Source: Pseudoprimorskyibacter sp. (GTDB lineage Bacteria > Pseudomonadota > Alphaproteobacteria > Rhodobacterales > Rhodobacteraceae). From it: a stretch of DNA of 42,411 nt. The notes below the pieces were generated by a model that was not told the DNA's origin, searched no databases, and was given only the letters and a program-made list of their open reading frames with translations. The position numbers and the translations under genes were made by a program. Numbering within the stretch: the stretch's first letter is position 1; the number at the start of each line of letters is the position of its first letter. This document shows, piece by piece, positions 35,201 to 42,411 of this stretch. Location: assembly GCA_029251265.1 (NCBI GenBank), contig JAQXDR010000198.1, positions 1-42,411 on the forward strand, written 5' to 3'.

Positions 35201-35363
35201 AATTCATCCTAGCTGTCCGAATGCACAGCATCCAAACTATGGTAGCCGCCTGTTCGCGGCAAAGGGGTTTCAAACAGTCATATGCCCGCGGGCGAATCCC
35301 GCGTGCCGACCGAATGATGTTAACCCTGCGTGATGGGGGAATATCAGGACGGGTCCGATGCTG

Positions 35364-35375
35364 AGCTGATCAGCT
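35364..35375. repeat. 12-bp palindrome in the helicase-kinase intergenic region
   Basis: AGCTGATCAGCT is self-complementary. It sits 164 bp before the helicase start, in the otherwise featureless 271-bp gap 35201-35471. It could be an operator or a chance palindrome. Confidence 0.25.
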
Positions 35376-35471
35376 GGCCTGCTCACGCGGCGGCTCGAAA
35401 TCCCTGCAGGCTGAATACTTTTTTTGCAGACAATGTCAATCGCTGATCGTGTTTGAGGCCCAACTTAGGTT

Positions 35472-37229
35472 TTATTGGTCTACCTTCAGCGCCTGACGTA
35501 TCTTGTCAATTTCGCTTTCCAACCTTTTTAGCTGGTGTTCAAATTCTTGAGCTGAATACGCTTCATTGTGATATTCCAGCATTGATAGGATCTGTGCAAC
35601 GGATCTAAAGCCTAAAAGCGCAGACGCCCCCTTGAGCGCATGCGCCTGATGGGTAATGGCATCAAGCCTTCCCGCACGCTTATAAGCGCGTAATTTGACC
35701 AAAGCTTCGGTCACTGAATTGACTAAATCTTCAACCAGGTTAAGCAACGTGGCCTTATCCAACCCCACAACTATGCCTGCTGCGACTTCAGGTGATATGA
35801 GCTTGATCAGGGCGCGCACGTCTTCAAATTCGGGAATGATTCCGTCTTTATAGTCAGACTGCCAAATTTTTTTGGTCTGTGCATCCTTTCCGCGCGCATT
35901 GTCCAGCAGATCACAGATAGAGGTTTGCAGTTCGTTATAGGTTATAGGCTTTGTCAGATAGGCATCGACAATGACGTCCTCGCCGATATCGTCGAGTGAC
36001 TGAACAACATGCGCCGTCAAAAAAGCAACAGGTGGCAGATCGGCGATGTTCCAAATACGCTGCAATGCTTTGACGGCCGTGAACCCGTCCATAATGGGCA
36101 TCGCCAAGTCCATAAGAATGACATCGAATTTTCCAACTGCAAAGGCATCCAGCGCCTCTTGTCCATTAGACGTGATCGTCACTATGCAGCCCATACGTGA
36201 CAGAAACGTCCCCAACACCTTTTGGTTTATTTTGTTATCTTCCGCCAGTAGCACCCGAGTGCCCACAAGGCTGGTGGCAAGCGACGGTAATTTTTTTGTG
36301 GCTTTGCGATCCACGAGACCAACGACATCGATGGGTATCTCAAACCAAAAGCGCGATCCTTGGCCTGGAACGCTATGAAAGTGGATATTGCCGCCGATTT
36401 TTTCAACAATGCGTTTACACAGAGCCAGTCCCAGGCCTGCGCCTTGCGCAGCTTTTGTCAGAGGGTTTTGCACCTGTGAAAAGTCTTTAAAAAGGCGAGT
36501 TTTCTCTGCTTCTGGAATTCCTATGCCGGAATCTTCAATTCCGACGGTGAGACGCATGGTACCAGTATTTGTTTTTATGACGCTGGCGGTAGCTTCTATT
36601 GGTCCGGTTTCGGAATAGCGAATGGCGTTGCTCAAAAGGTTTGAAATAACCTGTCGAATGCGCGTAGCGTCGCCCCAGAAACGTTCAGGAACGTCGGTAT
36701 CAATCGTCATGCTAAGACGATTGACGTCATCGCCCAGTTGTCCTTTGGCGAGCTCGAGCAATCCAACGATGATTGACCTTAGATCGACAGGTTCGCGTTC
36801 CAAATGCATGGAACCTGCATCAATTCTGGAAAAGTCCAAGACATCGTTCACAATCGTCCGCAAGCTTTCCCCTGATGCCTTGGCATATTCCAAAAGCTGG
36901 CTTTTTTCAGTGTCTATTTCATCTGTAACAAGAATATCTACGATGCCTAACATACCGCTCAACGGTGTGCGAATCTCGTGACTCATCGTTGCGATAAACC
37001 GCGCGCGTGCAGTGATTGCAGCTTCGGCCCGTGCAAGAGCTTCAGACAACTCTTTTGTACGTTCCGACACCTGCTGTTCTAAATCGTTGGCGTAAGAAGA
37101 CAGTTTTTCGTTAGCAAGAAACAACTGCCTGCTTTTGTCCTCCAACAATCGCTCGGCGTCTTCGCGCGCCTTTCTTTCCCGTTGATACCGCTTTCGGGAA
37201 ACAGTATCGGGCTGCGACGCTTCAGTCAC
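35472..37229 (-). CDS. Hybrid histidine kinase (HisKA-HATPase-REC-Hpt), H-NOX partner
   Basis: 585 residues with no membrane segment. A coiled coil (about 15-75) leads into HisKA with SHEIRTPLSGM (His84), HATPase_c with SNLLSNAIRYSETG (Asn201), DSGIGIPE and GAGLGLALCKRI, and a receiver with LLAEDN, phospho-acceptor Asp374 in ILMDLAMPIMDG and Lys427. A C-terminal Hpt domain has HQAHALKGASALLGF (His530). So a whole phosphorelay up to Hpt is in one chain; the final response regulator is not in the window. It has no sensor domain of its own: its start overlaps by 8 bp the upstream H-NOX gene, whose heme protein is the likely input, as in other H-NOX/kinase pairs controlling biofilm or c-di-GMP. 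Confidence 0.92.
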   Translation of the reverse strand: MTEASQPDTVSRKRYQRERKAREDAERLLEDKSRQLFLANEKLSSYANDLEQQVSERTKELSEALARAEAAITARARFIATMSHEIRTPLSGMLGIVDILVTDEIDTEKSQLLEYAKASGESLRTIVNDVLDFSRIDAGSMHLEREPVDLRSIIVGLLELAKGQLGDDVNRLSMTIDTDVPERFWGDATRIRQVISNLLSNAIRYSETGPIEATASVIKTNTGTMRLTVGIEDSGIGIPEAEKTRLFKDFSQVQNPLTKAAQGAGLGLALCKRIVEKIGGNIHFHSVPGQGSRFWFEIPIDVVGLVDRKATKKLPSLATSLVGTRVLLAEDNKINQKVLGTFLSRMGCIVTITSNGQEALDAFAVGKFDVILMDLAMPIMDGFTAVKALQRIWNIADLPPVAFLTAHVVQSLDDIGEDVIVDAYLTKPITYNELQTSICDLLDNARGKDAQTKKIWQSDYKDGIIPEFEDVRALIKLISPEVAAGIVVGLDKATLLNLVEDLVNSVTEALVKLRAYKRAGRLDAITHQAHALKGASALLGFRSVAQILSMLEYHNEAYSAQEFEHQLKRLESEIDKIRQALKVDQ

Positions 37230-37782
37230 AATTTATAGCCTTTGGTTCCAATGTAATATTGAACGTAACATCTGTTGTCCCGGAGGTATTGGGACAGCGG
37301 TTGATCGACGCGCTTTCATCGAAATTTTCGACCGAAGCTCTTATCAGGCCCTTGCAGAAATGTTCAAGTGGGCGAGGGGACTTGTAGACCATTTTCAAAG
37401 CATCCGGTGCTGTTCGTTCGGTTTCGAATCTTGGCAGCTCGGCGTCTGGATAAAGCTTTTGAACCTCGACATGAATTTCACGGTCCACTGCTTCAAGAAG
37501 TTCGAACGACGTTGTTTTTCCCTCGAAAAAACCGGGGTATTCACGTTCAAACATATCCATCATCCACGCGCCGAAATCTTCTTGTAGCTTTTCGCCATCT
37601 ATACCTGACATATTGCTCAGGACTGTCACCATTTCTATCAGCTCTTCACAGGGGTAGTTGCCCACGCTGGTAAAGGCCCCGCCACTAGGAAGGTCAGCCG
37701 TATCCAGAACCGAATCAACCATATCTTCACCGAAGGCGGTTTCAACAAGGCTAAGAAATTCAGTAAAAATGATACCCTTCAT
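37222..37782 (-). CDS. hnoX: H-NOX heme-based nitric oxide/oxygen sensor
   Basis: 186 residues, the normal H-NOX length. MKGIIFTEFLSLVETAFG opens the fold, REIHVEVQKLYPDAELP carries the proximal heme ligand His104, and YKSPR (133-137) is the YxSxR motif that holds the heme propionates. No Tyr is evident at the usual distal oxygen-binding position, which would favour NO over O2, but I could not align it carefully. ATG 37782 has AAAGGAGC about 10 bp upstream; the longer frame to 37821 is rejected. It overlaps the hybrid kinase gene, which it presumably inhibits when NO is bound. Confidence 0.92.
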   Translation of the reverse strand: MKGIIFTEFLSLVETAFGEDMVDSVLDTADLPSGGAFTSVGNYPCEELIEMVTVLSNMSGIDGEKLQEDFGAWMMDMFEREYPGFFEGKTTSFELLEAVDREIHVEVQKLYPDAELPRFETERTAPDALKMVYKSPRPLEHFCKGLIRASVENFDESASINRCPNTSGTTDVTFNITLEPKAINCD

Positions 37783-37783
37783 T

Positions 37784-37806
37784 GTCCTAGCGCTCCTTTT
37801 TAGGAC
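37784..37806 (-). promoter_or_regulatory. Small inverted repeat around the H-NOX ribosome binding site
   Basis: GTCCTA (37784-37789) and TAGGAC (37801-37806) flank the AAAGGAGC ribosome binding site, which would lie in the 11-base loop. This may be an operator or may shape access to the start codon; it is short enough to be chance. Confidence 0.3.
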
Positions 37807-37821
37807 TAAATGCGCAAACAA

Positions 37822-38279
37822 TGACCCAGACGCAAATTGCTCGCAAGAGCTTTGACTGTTTGCGTGGCATCGTTAGCCTGATGAACTGTTTAACTGACTT
37901 TTTGATAGGCACTTTTGGGAAAATGGCTTCAATCTATCATTCGTATGATTTGTTATTTGCGACTGGCCTGAAGAATACCCATTCGCAGTCGTTGGATACG
38001 AGAATTGATTGCACAATTGCGACATATTGAACCATAAAAGTACGCGATGCCGGGTTGCTTCATGCGGACTTGTCTGGATCGTTTCAGATGCTATACACAG
38101 AAGTGTGTATTGGCGATGGCGTCGCCGCTGCTGGGTTTGCGTTGGTGCAAGTTGCAGTACGTTACATATTACCATCCTGAACGCCCGGATCTTGCTTTGC
38201 TGTTTGATGCGGCGAAGGAAGGTATCAGTCGTGATCCTTCTTTGTGTCGTGTTTGAACGGCTGCAATAGGAGCATACCG
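37822..38279. other. Divergent intergenic region between hnoX and creatinase genes
   Basis: 458 bp without a convincing gene, apart from a hyphenated palindrome at 38093-38110. Open frames on both strands lack family features. It should contain both promoters. Confidence 0.45.
38093..38110. promoter_or_regulatory. 18-bp hyphenated palindrome upstream of creatinase
   Basis: ATACACA (38093-38099), GAAG, TGTGTAT (38104-38110): perfect 7-bp arms. It lies about 170 bp before the creatinase start in the divergent region with hnoX. It is a candidate operator for a dimeric regulator; no regulator gene is adjacent. Confidence 0.4.
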
Positions 38280-39515
38280 ATGGACGGATCATCCGATCTG
38301 AAACCTATTACTTTTGATAGGCCGGAAACATACCGATTTCACCAAGGTGAAAAAATATTGCCTTTTACAGATGCGGAGTATCAAGCACGTTTGCAAAGAC
38401 TAAGAGCAGTCATGCAAGAACGGGATATCGATGCCTGCGTGCTAACTTCAATGCACAATATCGCTTACTATTGCGGGTTTTTGTACTGTGCTTTTGGACG
38501 GCCTTATGCCTTGGTTGTCACATCAACAGACACCGTCACGCTGAGCGCGGGTATTGACGCAGCACAGCCTTGGCGCAGAGGCTACGGTGACAATATCACT
38601 TACACCGATTGGCAACGTGACAATTTCTGGCGCGCTATAGTGTCGGTTACGGGACCAAACAAGGTCATTGGTTTCGAAAGTGACCATTTGACGGTCGCAC
38701 AGCTTTCGTTATTCGACGCGTTTTTGCGGCCGGCCAAGAAAGTCGACATTACAGCAGTGACTATGACGCAACGGATGCAGAAATCTGCAGCTGAAATCTC
38801 CCTGATCCGGGCCGGTGCTGCGACGGCTGATATTGGCGGATACGCAATCCGGGATGCAATTCAACAGGGCGCGCGCGAAATCGATGTTGCCATGGCGGGT
38901 CGTGATGCGATGGAGTTGGAAATCGCGCGACGCTTTCCTGACGCAGAATACCGCGACACTTGGGTCTGGTTTCAGTCCGGAATCAACACCGACGGTGCGC
39001 ATAACCCAGTCACCAGTCGAACATTGAATACTGGCGATATTTTAAGCTTGAATGCGTTTCCGATGATCTCGGGGTACTATACCGCTCTTGAACGCACCCT
39101 GTTTGTCGAAACCGTAGATGCTGCGTCGCTAGAGGTTTGGAATGCCAACGTAGCAGCGCATGAATACGGAATGAGCCTTTTGCGACCGGGTGTAAGCTGT
39201 TCCGAGGTCACGCATGCTGTCAACGGTCTACTGGCTGAAAAAAACCTTCTGCAGTACCGCACATTTGGTTATGGCCATTCCTTTGGCGTCTTGAGCCATT
39301 ACTATGGCAGAGAGGCAGGGCTGGAATTGCGAGAAGATATTGATACCGTACTGGAGCCGGGAATGGTGATTTCAATGGAGCCTATGTTGACTATTCCAGA
39401 GGGTCAGCCGGGTGCCGGAGGATACCGTGAACATGACATTTTGATCATTACAAAGGACGGTGCAGAAAACATCACGGGGTTCCCTTACGGGCCGGAGCAT
39501 AACATTATAGGATAA
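38280..39515 (+). CDS. Creatinase (creatine amidinohydrolase)
   Basis: 411 residues, the usual length, peptidase M24 (pita-bread) fold without metal ligands. Creatinase hydrolyses creatine to sarcosine and urea. The key residues of the Pseudomonas enzyme are present with a constant offset of +9: His241 in FQSGINTDGAHNPVT (His232), Glu271 in TALERTL (Glu262), Arg344 in YYGREAGLELRED (Arg335) and Glu367 in VISMEPM (Glu358). LYCAFGRPYALVV and TYTDWQRDNF are further family hallmarks. ATG 38280 follows AGGAG. The enzyme is cytoplasmic. No creatininase, urease or sarcosine oxidase gene is adjacent; the dimethylglycine/sarcosine dehydrogenase-like gene at 1841 could use the product. Confidence 0.93.
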   Translation: MDGSSDLKPITFDRPETYRFHQGEKILPFTDAEYQARLQRLRAVMQERDIDACVLTSMHNIAYYCGFLYCAFGRPYALVVTSTDTVTLSAGIDAAQPWRRGYGDNITYTDWQRDNFWRAIVSVTGPNKVIGFESDHLTVAQLSLFDAFLRPAKKVDITAVTMTQRMQKSAAEISLIRAGAATADIGGYAIRDAIQQGAREIDVAMAGRDAMELEIARRFPDAEYRDTWVWFQSGINTDGAHNPVTSRTLNTGDILSLNAFPMISGYYTALERTLFVETVDAASLEVWNANVAAHEYGMSLLRPGVSCSEVTHAVNGLLAEKNLLQYRTFGYGHSFGVLSHYYGREAGLELREDIDTVLEPGMVISMEPMLTIPEGQPGAGGYREHDILIITKDGAENITGFPYGPEHNIIG

Positions 39516-39572
39516 GCCATCGGTTGATGCATGGCTTACTCAGCACTGGGTTCAGTCTTCTGTGCCCAGTGC
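39513..39572 (+). terminator. Two consecutive hairpins after the creatinase gene
   Basis: TAAGCCAT (39513-39520, starting with the stop codon) pairs with ATGGCTTA (39531-39538). GCACTGGG (39543-39550) pairs with CCCAGTGC (39565-39572). Neither has a long T-run, so they are more likely a 3'-end stabiliser or weak terminator between the convergent creatinase and phosphate permease genes. Confidence 0.5.
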
Positions 39573-39656
39573 ACCTGAAGCAAAACAATGAATTTCACTA
39601 ATCATGCAGTCCTAAAGTGTTCTGCGATCGGGGTCCATAAAGTAGCCCCATGCTGA

Positions 39657-41147
39657 TCACCCAAAATTCGAAAAAGAAAGAATAATGTAAAAAATCATTC
39701 CAGACAAAACCGCTGCGGCAGGAACAGTGAATAACCATGCCGCCACGATGGTCATGAAGTGAGATCGCCGCACCAGTTTGCGTCTGCGGCGTTCTTCTGG
39801 TGCGAAATCTGACCGGTTTGGCCAGGGCTTGCGGGCCGTAAGGATTCGGCGCTCTGTATACCACTCTCTAAACAAACCCACCCCAAAAACAGCCCCTACA
39901 GCGATGTGCGTAGAGCTGACAGGCAGTCCGAGCCAGCTTGCCAAAATCACTGTAAAGGCCGCTGAAAGGGCTACGCAATAGGCGCGCATAGGGTTCAGTT
40001 TGGTGATCTGGCTGCCGACCATGCGAATAAGTTTCGGACCAAAGAGAAACAACCCGAAAGAAATACCAAAAGCTCCTATGAGCATGACCCAGAACGGAAT
40101 TGTAACTGTCGCCATGAAATCACCGGATTGAGAGGTCTGCACAATAGCTGCCAAAGGACCAACGGCATTGGCCACATCATTGGCACCATGCGCAAAGCTG
40201 AGTAATGCCGCCGAAACAACAAGCGGAATTCCAAATAAAACTTTTAGCGATTTATTTCGGTTTTCGAGACCCTGCGATTGTCTACGAATAATAGGGATCA
40301 TAATCAGCCAGATCAGCGTTCCGGCAATCATGCCAATCAGAACGGCCATGGGCAGATCGATTTTGAGAACCTTATTCAGTCCTTTTAAGGCAAGATATGC
40401 AGCAAAGGCGCCCGCCATGATCCCGATCAATACAGGCACCCAAGTGCGGGCCGCTGCAATCTTGTCATCGCGGTAAATGATCCGCGCTTTGATCAGCCAA
40501 AGAAACAATGCCGCAATCAAGCCACCCAGCACCGGTGAAATAACCCAACTTGCCGCAATTTTTGCCATCGTGCCCCAATTCACAGCGGCAAAGCCCGCCG
40601 CCGCGATGCCGGCTCCCATAACGCCTCCGACGATCGAATGTGTGGTCGACACTGGCGCGCCCAACCAGGTTGCGAGATTTACCCATAGCGCGGCTGATAA
40701 CAGTGCTGCCATCATGGCCCATATAAAAACCTGCGTCGTGCCCATACTGGTTGGGTCTATAATGCCCTTGGCCACGGTTAGGACGACATCGCCACCGGCA
40801 ATCAGTGCTCCTGCGCTTTCAAATATGGCGGCAATTGCAATAGCACCCCCAAGGCTAAGCGCGTTTGCACCCACTGCTGGCCCCATATTATTGGCGACAT
40901 CATTGGCCCCAATATTCAAGGCCATATATGCGCCCAGACATGCTGCAATAATCACGATCAGGCTGTTGCTATCGTGACCAAAAAATAAGGCGGCCGCCAA
41001 TCCTGCCAGAACAACAAAAAACAACGACACACTCGGGCCGACCAAAGGGCGGCTGGTATACGTGGTTGCAAGCTCTAGATAAGATATTCGTGACAGGTCG
41101 CGATCAAGCGTTTCAAGGTGTCGTGCCTCGCCTTTTTTATGTGCCAT
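39657..41147 (-). CDS. PiT-family inorganic phosphate permease
   Basis: 496 residues, about ten to twelve membrane helices. The two PiT signature repeats are GANDVANNMGPAVGAN (80-95) and GANDVANAVGP (321-331), each followed later by a Pro-Val-Ser-Thr-His element (PVSTTHSIVGG and PVSSTHIAVGAVFGVG). It imports phosphate, usually as a metal-phosphate complex with protons or sodium. ATG 41147 has AAGGTGG at 6-bp spacing; the 10-residue longer frame from 41177 does not. A soluble N-terminus of about 35 residues precedes helix 1. It lies 57 bp after the NUDIX gene, possibly in one transcript. Confidence 0.92.
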   Translation of the reverse strand: MAHKKGEARHLETLDRDLSRISYLELATTYTSRPLVGPSVSLFFVVLAGLAAALFFGHDSNSLIVIIAACLGAYMALNIGANDVANNMGPAVGANALSLGGAIAIAAIFESAGALIAGGDVVLTVAKGIIDPTSMGTTQVFIWAMMAALLSAALWVNLATWLGAPVSTTHSIVGGVMGAGIAAAGFAAVNWGTMAKIAASWVISPVLGGLIAALFLWLIKARIIYRDDKIAAARTWVPVLIGIMAGAFAAYLALKGLNKVLKIDLPMAVLIGMIAGTLIWLIMIPIIRRQSQGLENRNKSLKVLFGIPLVVSAALLSFAHGANDVANAVGPLAAIVQTSQSGDFMATVTIPFWVMLIGAFGISFGLFLFGPKLIRMVGSQITKLNPMRAYCVALSAAFTVILASWLGLPVSSTHIAVGAVFGVGLFREWYTERRILTARKPWPNRSDFAPEERRRRKLVRRSHFMTIVAAWLFTVPAAAVLSGMIFYIILSFSNFG

Positions 41148-41204
41148 CGGCGTCCACCTTTTGTTTGTTGCGGTCATTTTGATTTTTTACGTTAAGAAAA
41201 TTTT

Positions 41205-41636
41205 TTAAGATTTTAACAACTCGCTTTCTCTTAAAAAAATGCTTTGTAGTTCTGGTTCGTCCACCATGGTTGCTGCAGTCTCGGGTTTTACCCAAATTAG
41301 CTTGCGTTCATGCGCTTCTGGAAAGTTATCTGACATTTGCGTTACTGCGACCGAATACACCAAGGTTTCGACCGGAACGCCTAGTCCGAACTCCTTGCGT
41401 TTGTGATAGGTGTAACGCGCCATTGGATTTGGTGTTGCGTCTCCGTCTGTGACACCGGCTTCTTCCCAAGCTTCTTGCAGCGCTGTTTGGCTGCAGCTTA
41501 GTCCGCGAATTGGCCATCCTTTGGGAATAATCCACCGGCCAGTACCCCTGCTGGTCACCAGTAAGTATCTGCGCGCGTGGCCTGTACCTTGATGACATAG
41601 CGCGGCGACTTGCAATCGCTTTGGACGTCGCATCAT
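41205..41636 (-). CDS. NUDIX hydrolase (diphosphoinositol/dinucleoside polyphosphatase-like)
   Basis: 143 residues. PKGWPIRGLSCSQTALQEAWEEAGV is split here as PKGWPIRGLS and QTALQEAWEEAGV; it is the NUDIX box in the variant of small DIPP-like enzymes, with the Mg-binding EAWEEAG core. RWIIPKGWP and RKLIWVKPE are further shared elements. It probably cleaves a nucleoside polyphosphate or diphosphoinositol phosphate. Start ATG 41636 (or 41633, adjacent Met) has only a weak site (TTTAGG). Placement before a phosphate permease is consistent with phosphate metabolism but does not prove a link. Confidence 0.85.
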   Translation of the reverse strand: MMRRPKRLQVAALCHQGTGHARRYLLVTSRGTGRWIIPKGWPIRGLSCSQTALQEAWEEAGVTDGDATPNPMARYTYHKRKEFGLGVPVETLVYSVAVTQMSDNFPEAHERKLIWVKPETAATMVDEPELQSIFLRESELLKS

Positions 41637-42038
41637 TGGACCTAAAAATAGGCCCCAGATTTTATCAATAAAAAATTTTATCAGTGTGTCACCTGTGTGC
41701 TTATTGCAGTAGCTTAGAAGGTCATCAGCGTATCCGGCCGAATTGACCTGATCGATAGCGTATGGGTGGCCCGTTTTCCATGATGATCACGCCATTGTTT
41801 CAGAGAAAACCATGCTATTTGCGCATTAGAGAATAGAATAAACGGCTTTCTATATTTTGGCCTGCATCCCTAGTTTTCGGCATCTGAACGCAAGAGGCGT
41901 TATTGACAGCCAAATATTGGATCCGGAGCAGCTATTTCTTTTTTTGATCAAAAACAGTAAAAAATCAAGGATCTGTCTGCAATATTTGCGACGGTGTTTG
42001 ATGAACTCTGATGTCAGCATTGTGCGTGTTACGTTTGA
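41637..42038. other. Intergenic stretch, no gene seen
   Basis: About 400 AT-rich bases without a recognisable protein. A TTGACA (about 41903) lacks a matching -10 box at 16-18 bp. This could be the leader of a transcript ending at the hairpins 42039-42088. Confidence 0.4.
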
Positions 42039-42088
42039 TGTATCTGTCAGCCGATACACAAGGTGCCGCCGTCCGTGCGGCCTTTTTT
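42039..42088 (+). ncRNA. Double hairpin with T-run: possible small RNA 3' end and terminator
   Basis: TGTATC (42039-42044) pairs with GATACA (42053-42058) over 8 bases. Immediately after, GCCGC (42065-42069) pairs with GCGGC (42077-42081), followed by CTTTTTT (42082-42088). This is an intrinsic terminator on the plus strand. No plus-strand gene precedes it for 2.5 kb (creatinase ends at 39515), so it most likely ends a short untranslated RNA starting in 41700-42000. The 5' end is not visible. Confidence 0.4.
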
Positions 42089-42348
42089 CATGTCAAGGAT
42101 AACGAAGAGTTAAAGGGACCTCGTTAGAAAAAATTGCGCGGTGATCTCTGTTTTTTGAAAGACGGATTAGTACATTTGAAACAGTAACGCTGAACGGAGC
42201 GCGACGATGAATTTCCGACTTTACACGATGGTGAAAAATAGGATGATCGCGTTTGTGGCGGGTGATAATTGATGTTTCTTTATCTGAATATGATGCAGAG
42301 TAGGCCGGTGGCTGTGTATTCGCTTCTCTGACAATCAACCAAACACGT
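42089..42348. other. Intergenic stretch, no gene seen
   Basis: 260 bp with only short open frames lacking protein features. It leads up to the promoter/operator at the window edge. Confidence 0.4.
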
Positions 42349-42388
42349 TTGACTTTGCGTTCTCATTCGTATAGTGTAGCTATACGAA
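42349..42388 (+). promoter_or_regulatory. Sigma-70-like promoter overlapped by a palindromic operator
   Basis: TTGACT (42349-42354), a 17-bp spacer, and TAGTGT (42372-42377) form a plausible promoter. TTCGTATAG (42366-42374) and CTATACGAA (42380-42388) are perfect 9-bp arms with a 5-bp centre, lying across the -10 region, a typical place for a repressor. AAAGGA (42387-42392) follows and may be part of a ribosome binding site. The regulated gene lies beyond the right edge. Confidence 0.6.
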
Positions 42389-42411
42389 AGGATATTTTTT
42401 ACCCAAAAGTT

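Noticed and set aside
38047-38256. 69-residue plus-strand open frame just before creatinase
   Set aside because: The last third (PERPDLALLFDAAKEGIS) looks protein-like, but there is no ribosome binding site, the first half is Cys-rich and unlike coding sequence, and no family is recognised.
1-42411. CRISPR arrays, tRNA or rRNA genes, restriction-modification or toxin-antitoxin genes
   Set aside because: I looked for repeat-spacer patterns, tRNA arms and typical domain motifs on both strands and saw none.

Overview
The window looks like chromosomal DNA of a marine alphaproteobacterium of the Rhodobacterales (roseobacter group). The protein families point there: a TRAP transporter operon, a dimethylglycine-dehydrogenase-like FAD/GcvT protein, a methylsuccinyl-CoA dehydrogenase-like enzyme of the ethylmalonyl-CoA pathway, creatinase, tungstate ABC transporter genes and a proteobacterial cryptochrome/photolyase. 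GC content is moderate and genes are tightly packed, often with ATGA start/stop overlaps. The genus cannot be decided from the sequence. No tRNA, rRNA, CRISPR array, plasmid or phage module is visible.

Layout. 1-1472: graveyard of two transposases, an IS3-family OrfB tail and an IS256-family gene broken by stops, frameshifts and an internal deletion. 1841-4339 (+): large FAD/folate oxidoreductase. It faces a methylsuccinyl-CoA dehydrogenase-like gene (6091-4406, -) across a 13-bp hairpin. 6239-7000 (+): TauE/SafE-type permease. 8088-7075 (-): polysaccharide pyruvyl transferase interrupted by one in-frame TGA. 8598-9479 (+): alpha/beta hydrolase. 9612-11826 (+): tungstate ABC transporter in the order permease, ATPase, binding protein. 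11810-13890: two divergent EamA/DMT permeases.

The centre (26162-14054) is entirely on the minus strand and holds two transport/catabolism operons. The upstream one encodes a stand-alone Lrp/AsnC ligand-binding domain, a branched-chain-type ABC importer (binding protein, two permeases, two ATPases) and a penicillin-binding-protein-like serine hydrolase. The downstream one encodes a DadA-like D-amino-acid dehydrogenase, a three-part TRAP importer, an Asp/Glu-racemase-superfamily enzyme and a 2-oxoglutarate/Fe(II) oxygenase. Both have an intercistronic hairpin after the binding-protein gene, and both have an inverted repeat built on GTGCA/TGCAC about 30-50 bp before the first start codon. I infer that they are co-regulated and handle related amino-acid-like substrates, possibly D-configured or modified; the substrate is unknown.

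26539-31023 (+): RND efflux adaptor and pump. The adaptor carries an odd Gly-Arg-Pro-rich tail. 31055-32566 (+): cryptochrome/photolyase, probably with a TTG start. 33771-32563 (-): TetA-like MFS exporter. 35200-33953 (-): DEAD-box RNA helicase ending in a perfect 26-bp palindromic terminator. 37782-35472 (-): an H-NOX heme sensor overlapping a hybrid histidine kinase with receiver and Hpt domains. 38280-39515 (+): creatinase. 41147-39657 (-): PiT phosphate permease, preceded by a NUDIX hydrolase (41636-41205, -). The last 775 bp have no convincing gene but hold a double hairpin with a T-run (possible small RNA 3' end) and a promoter overlapped by a palindromic operator at the right edge.
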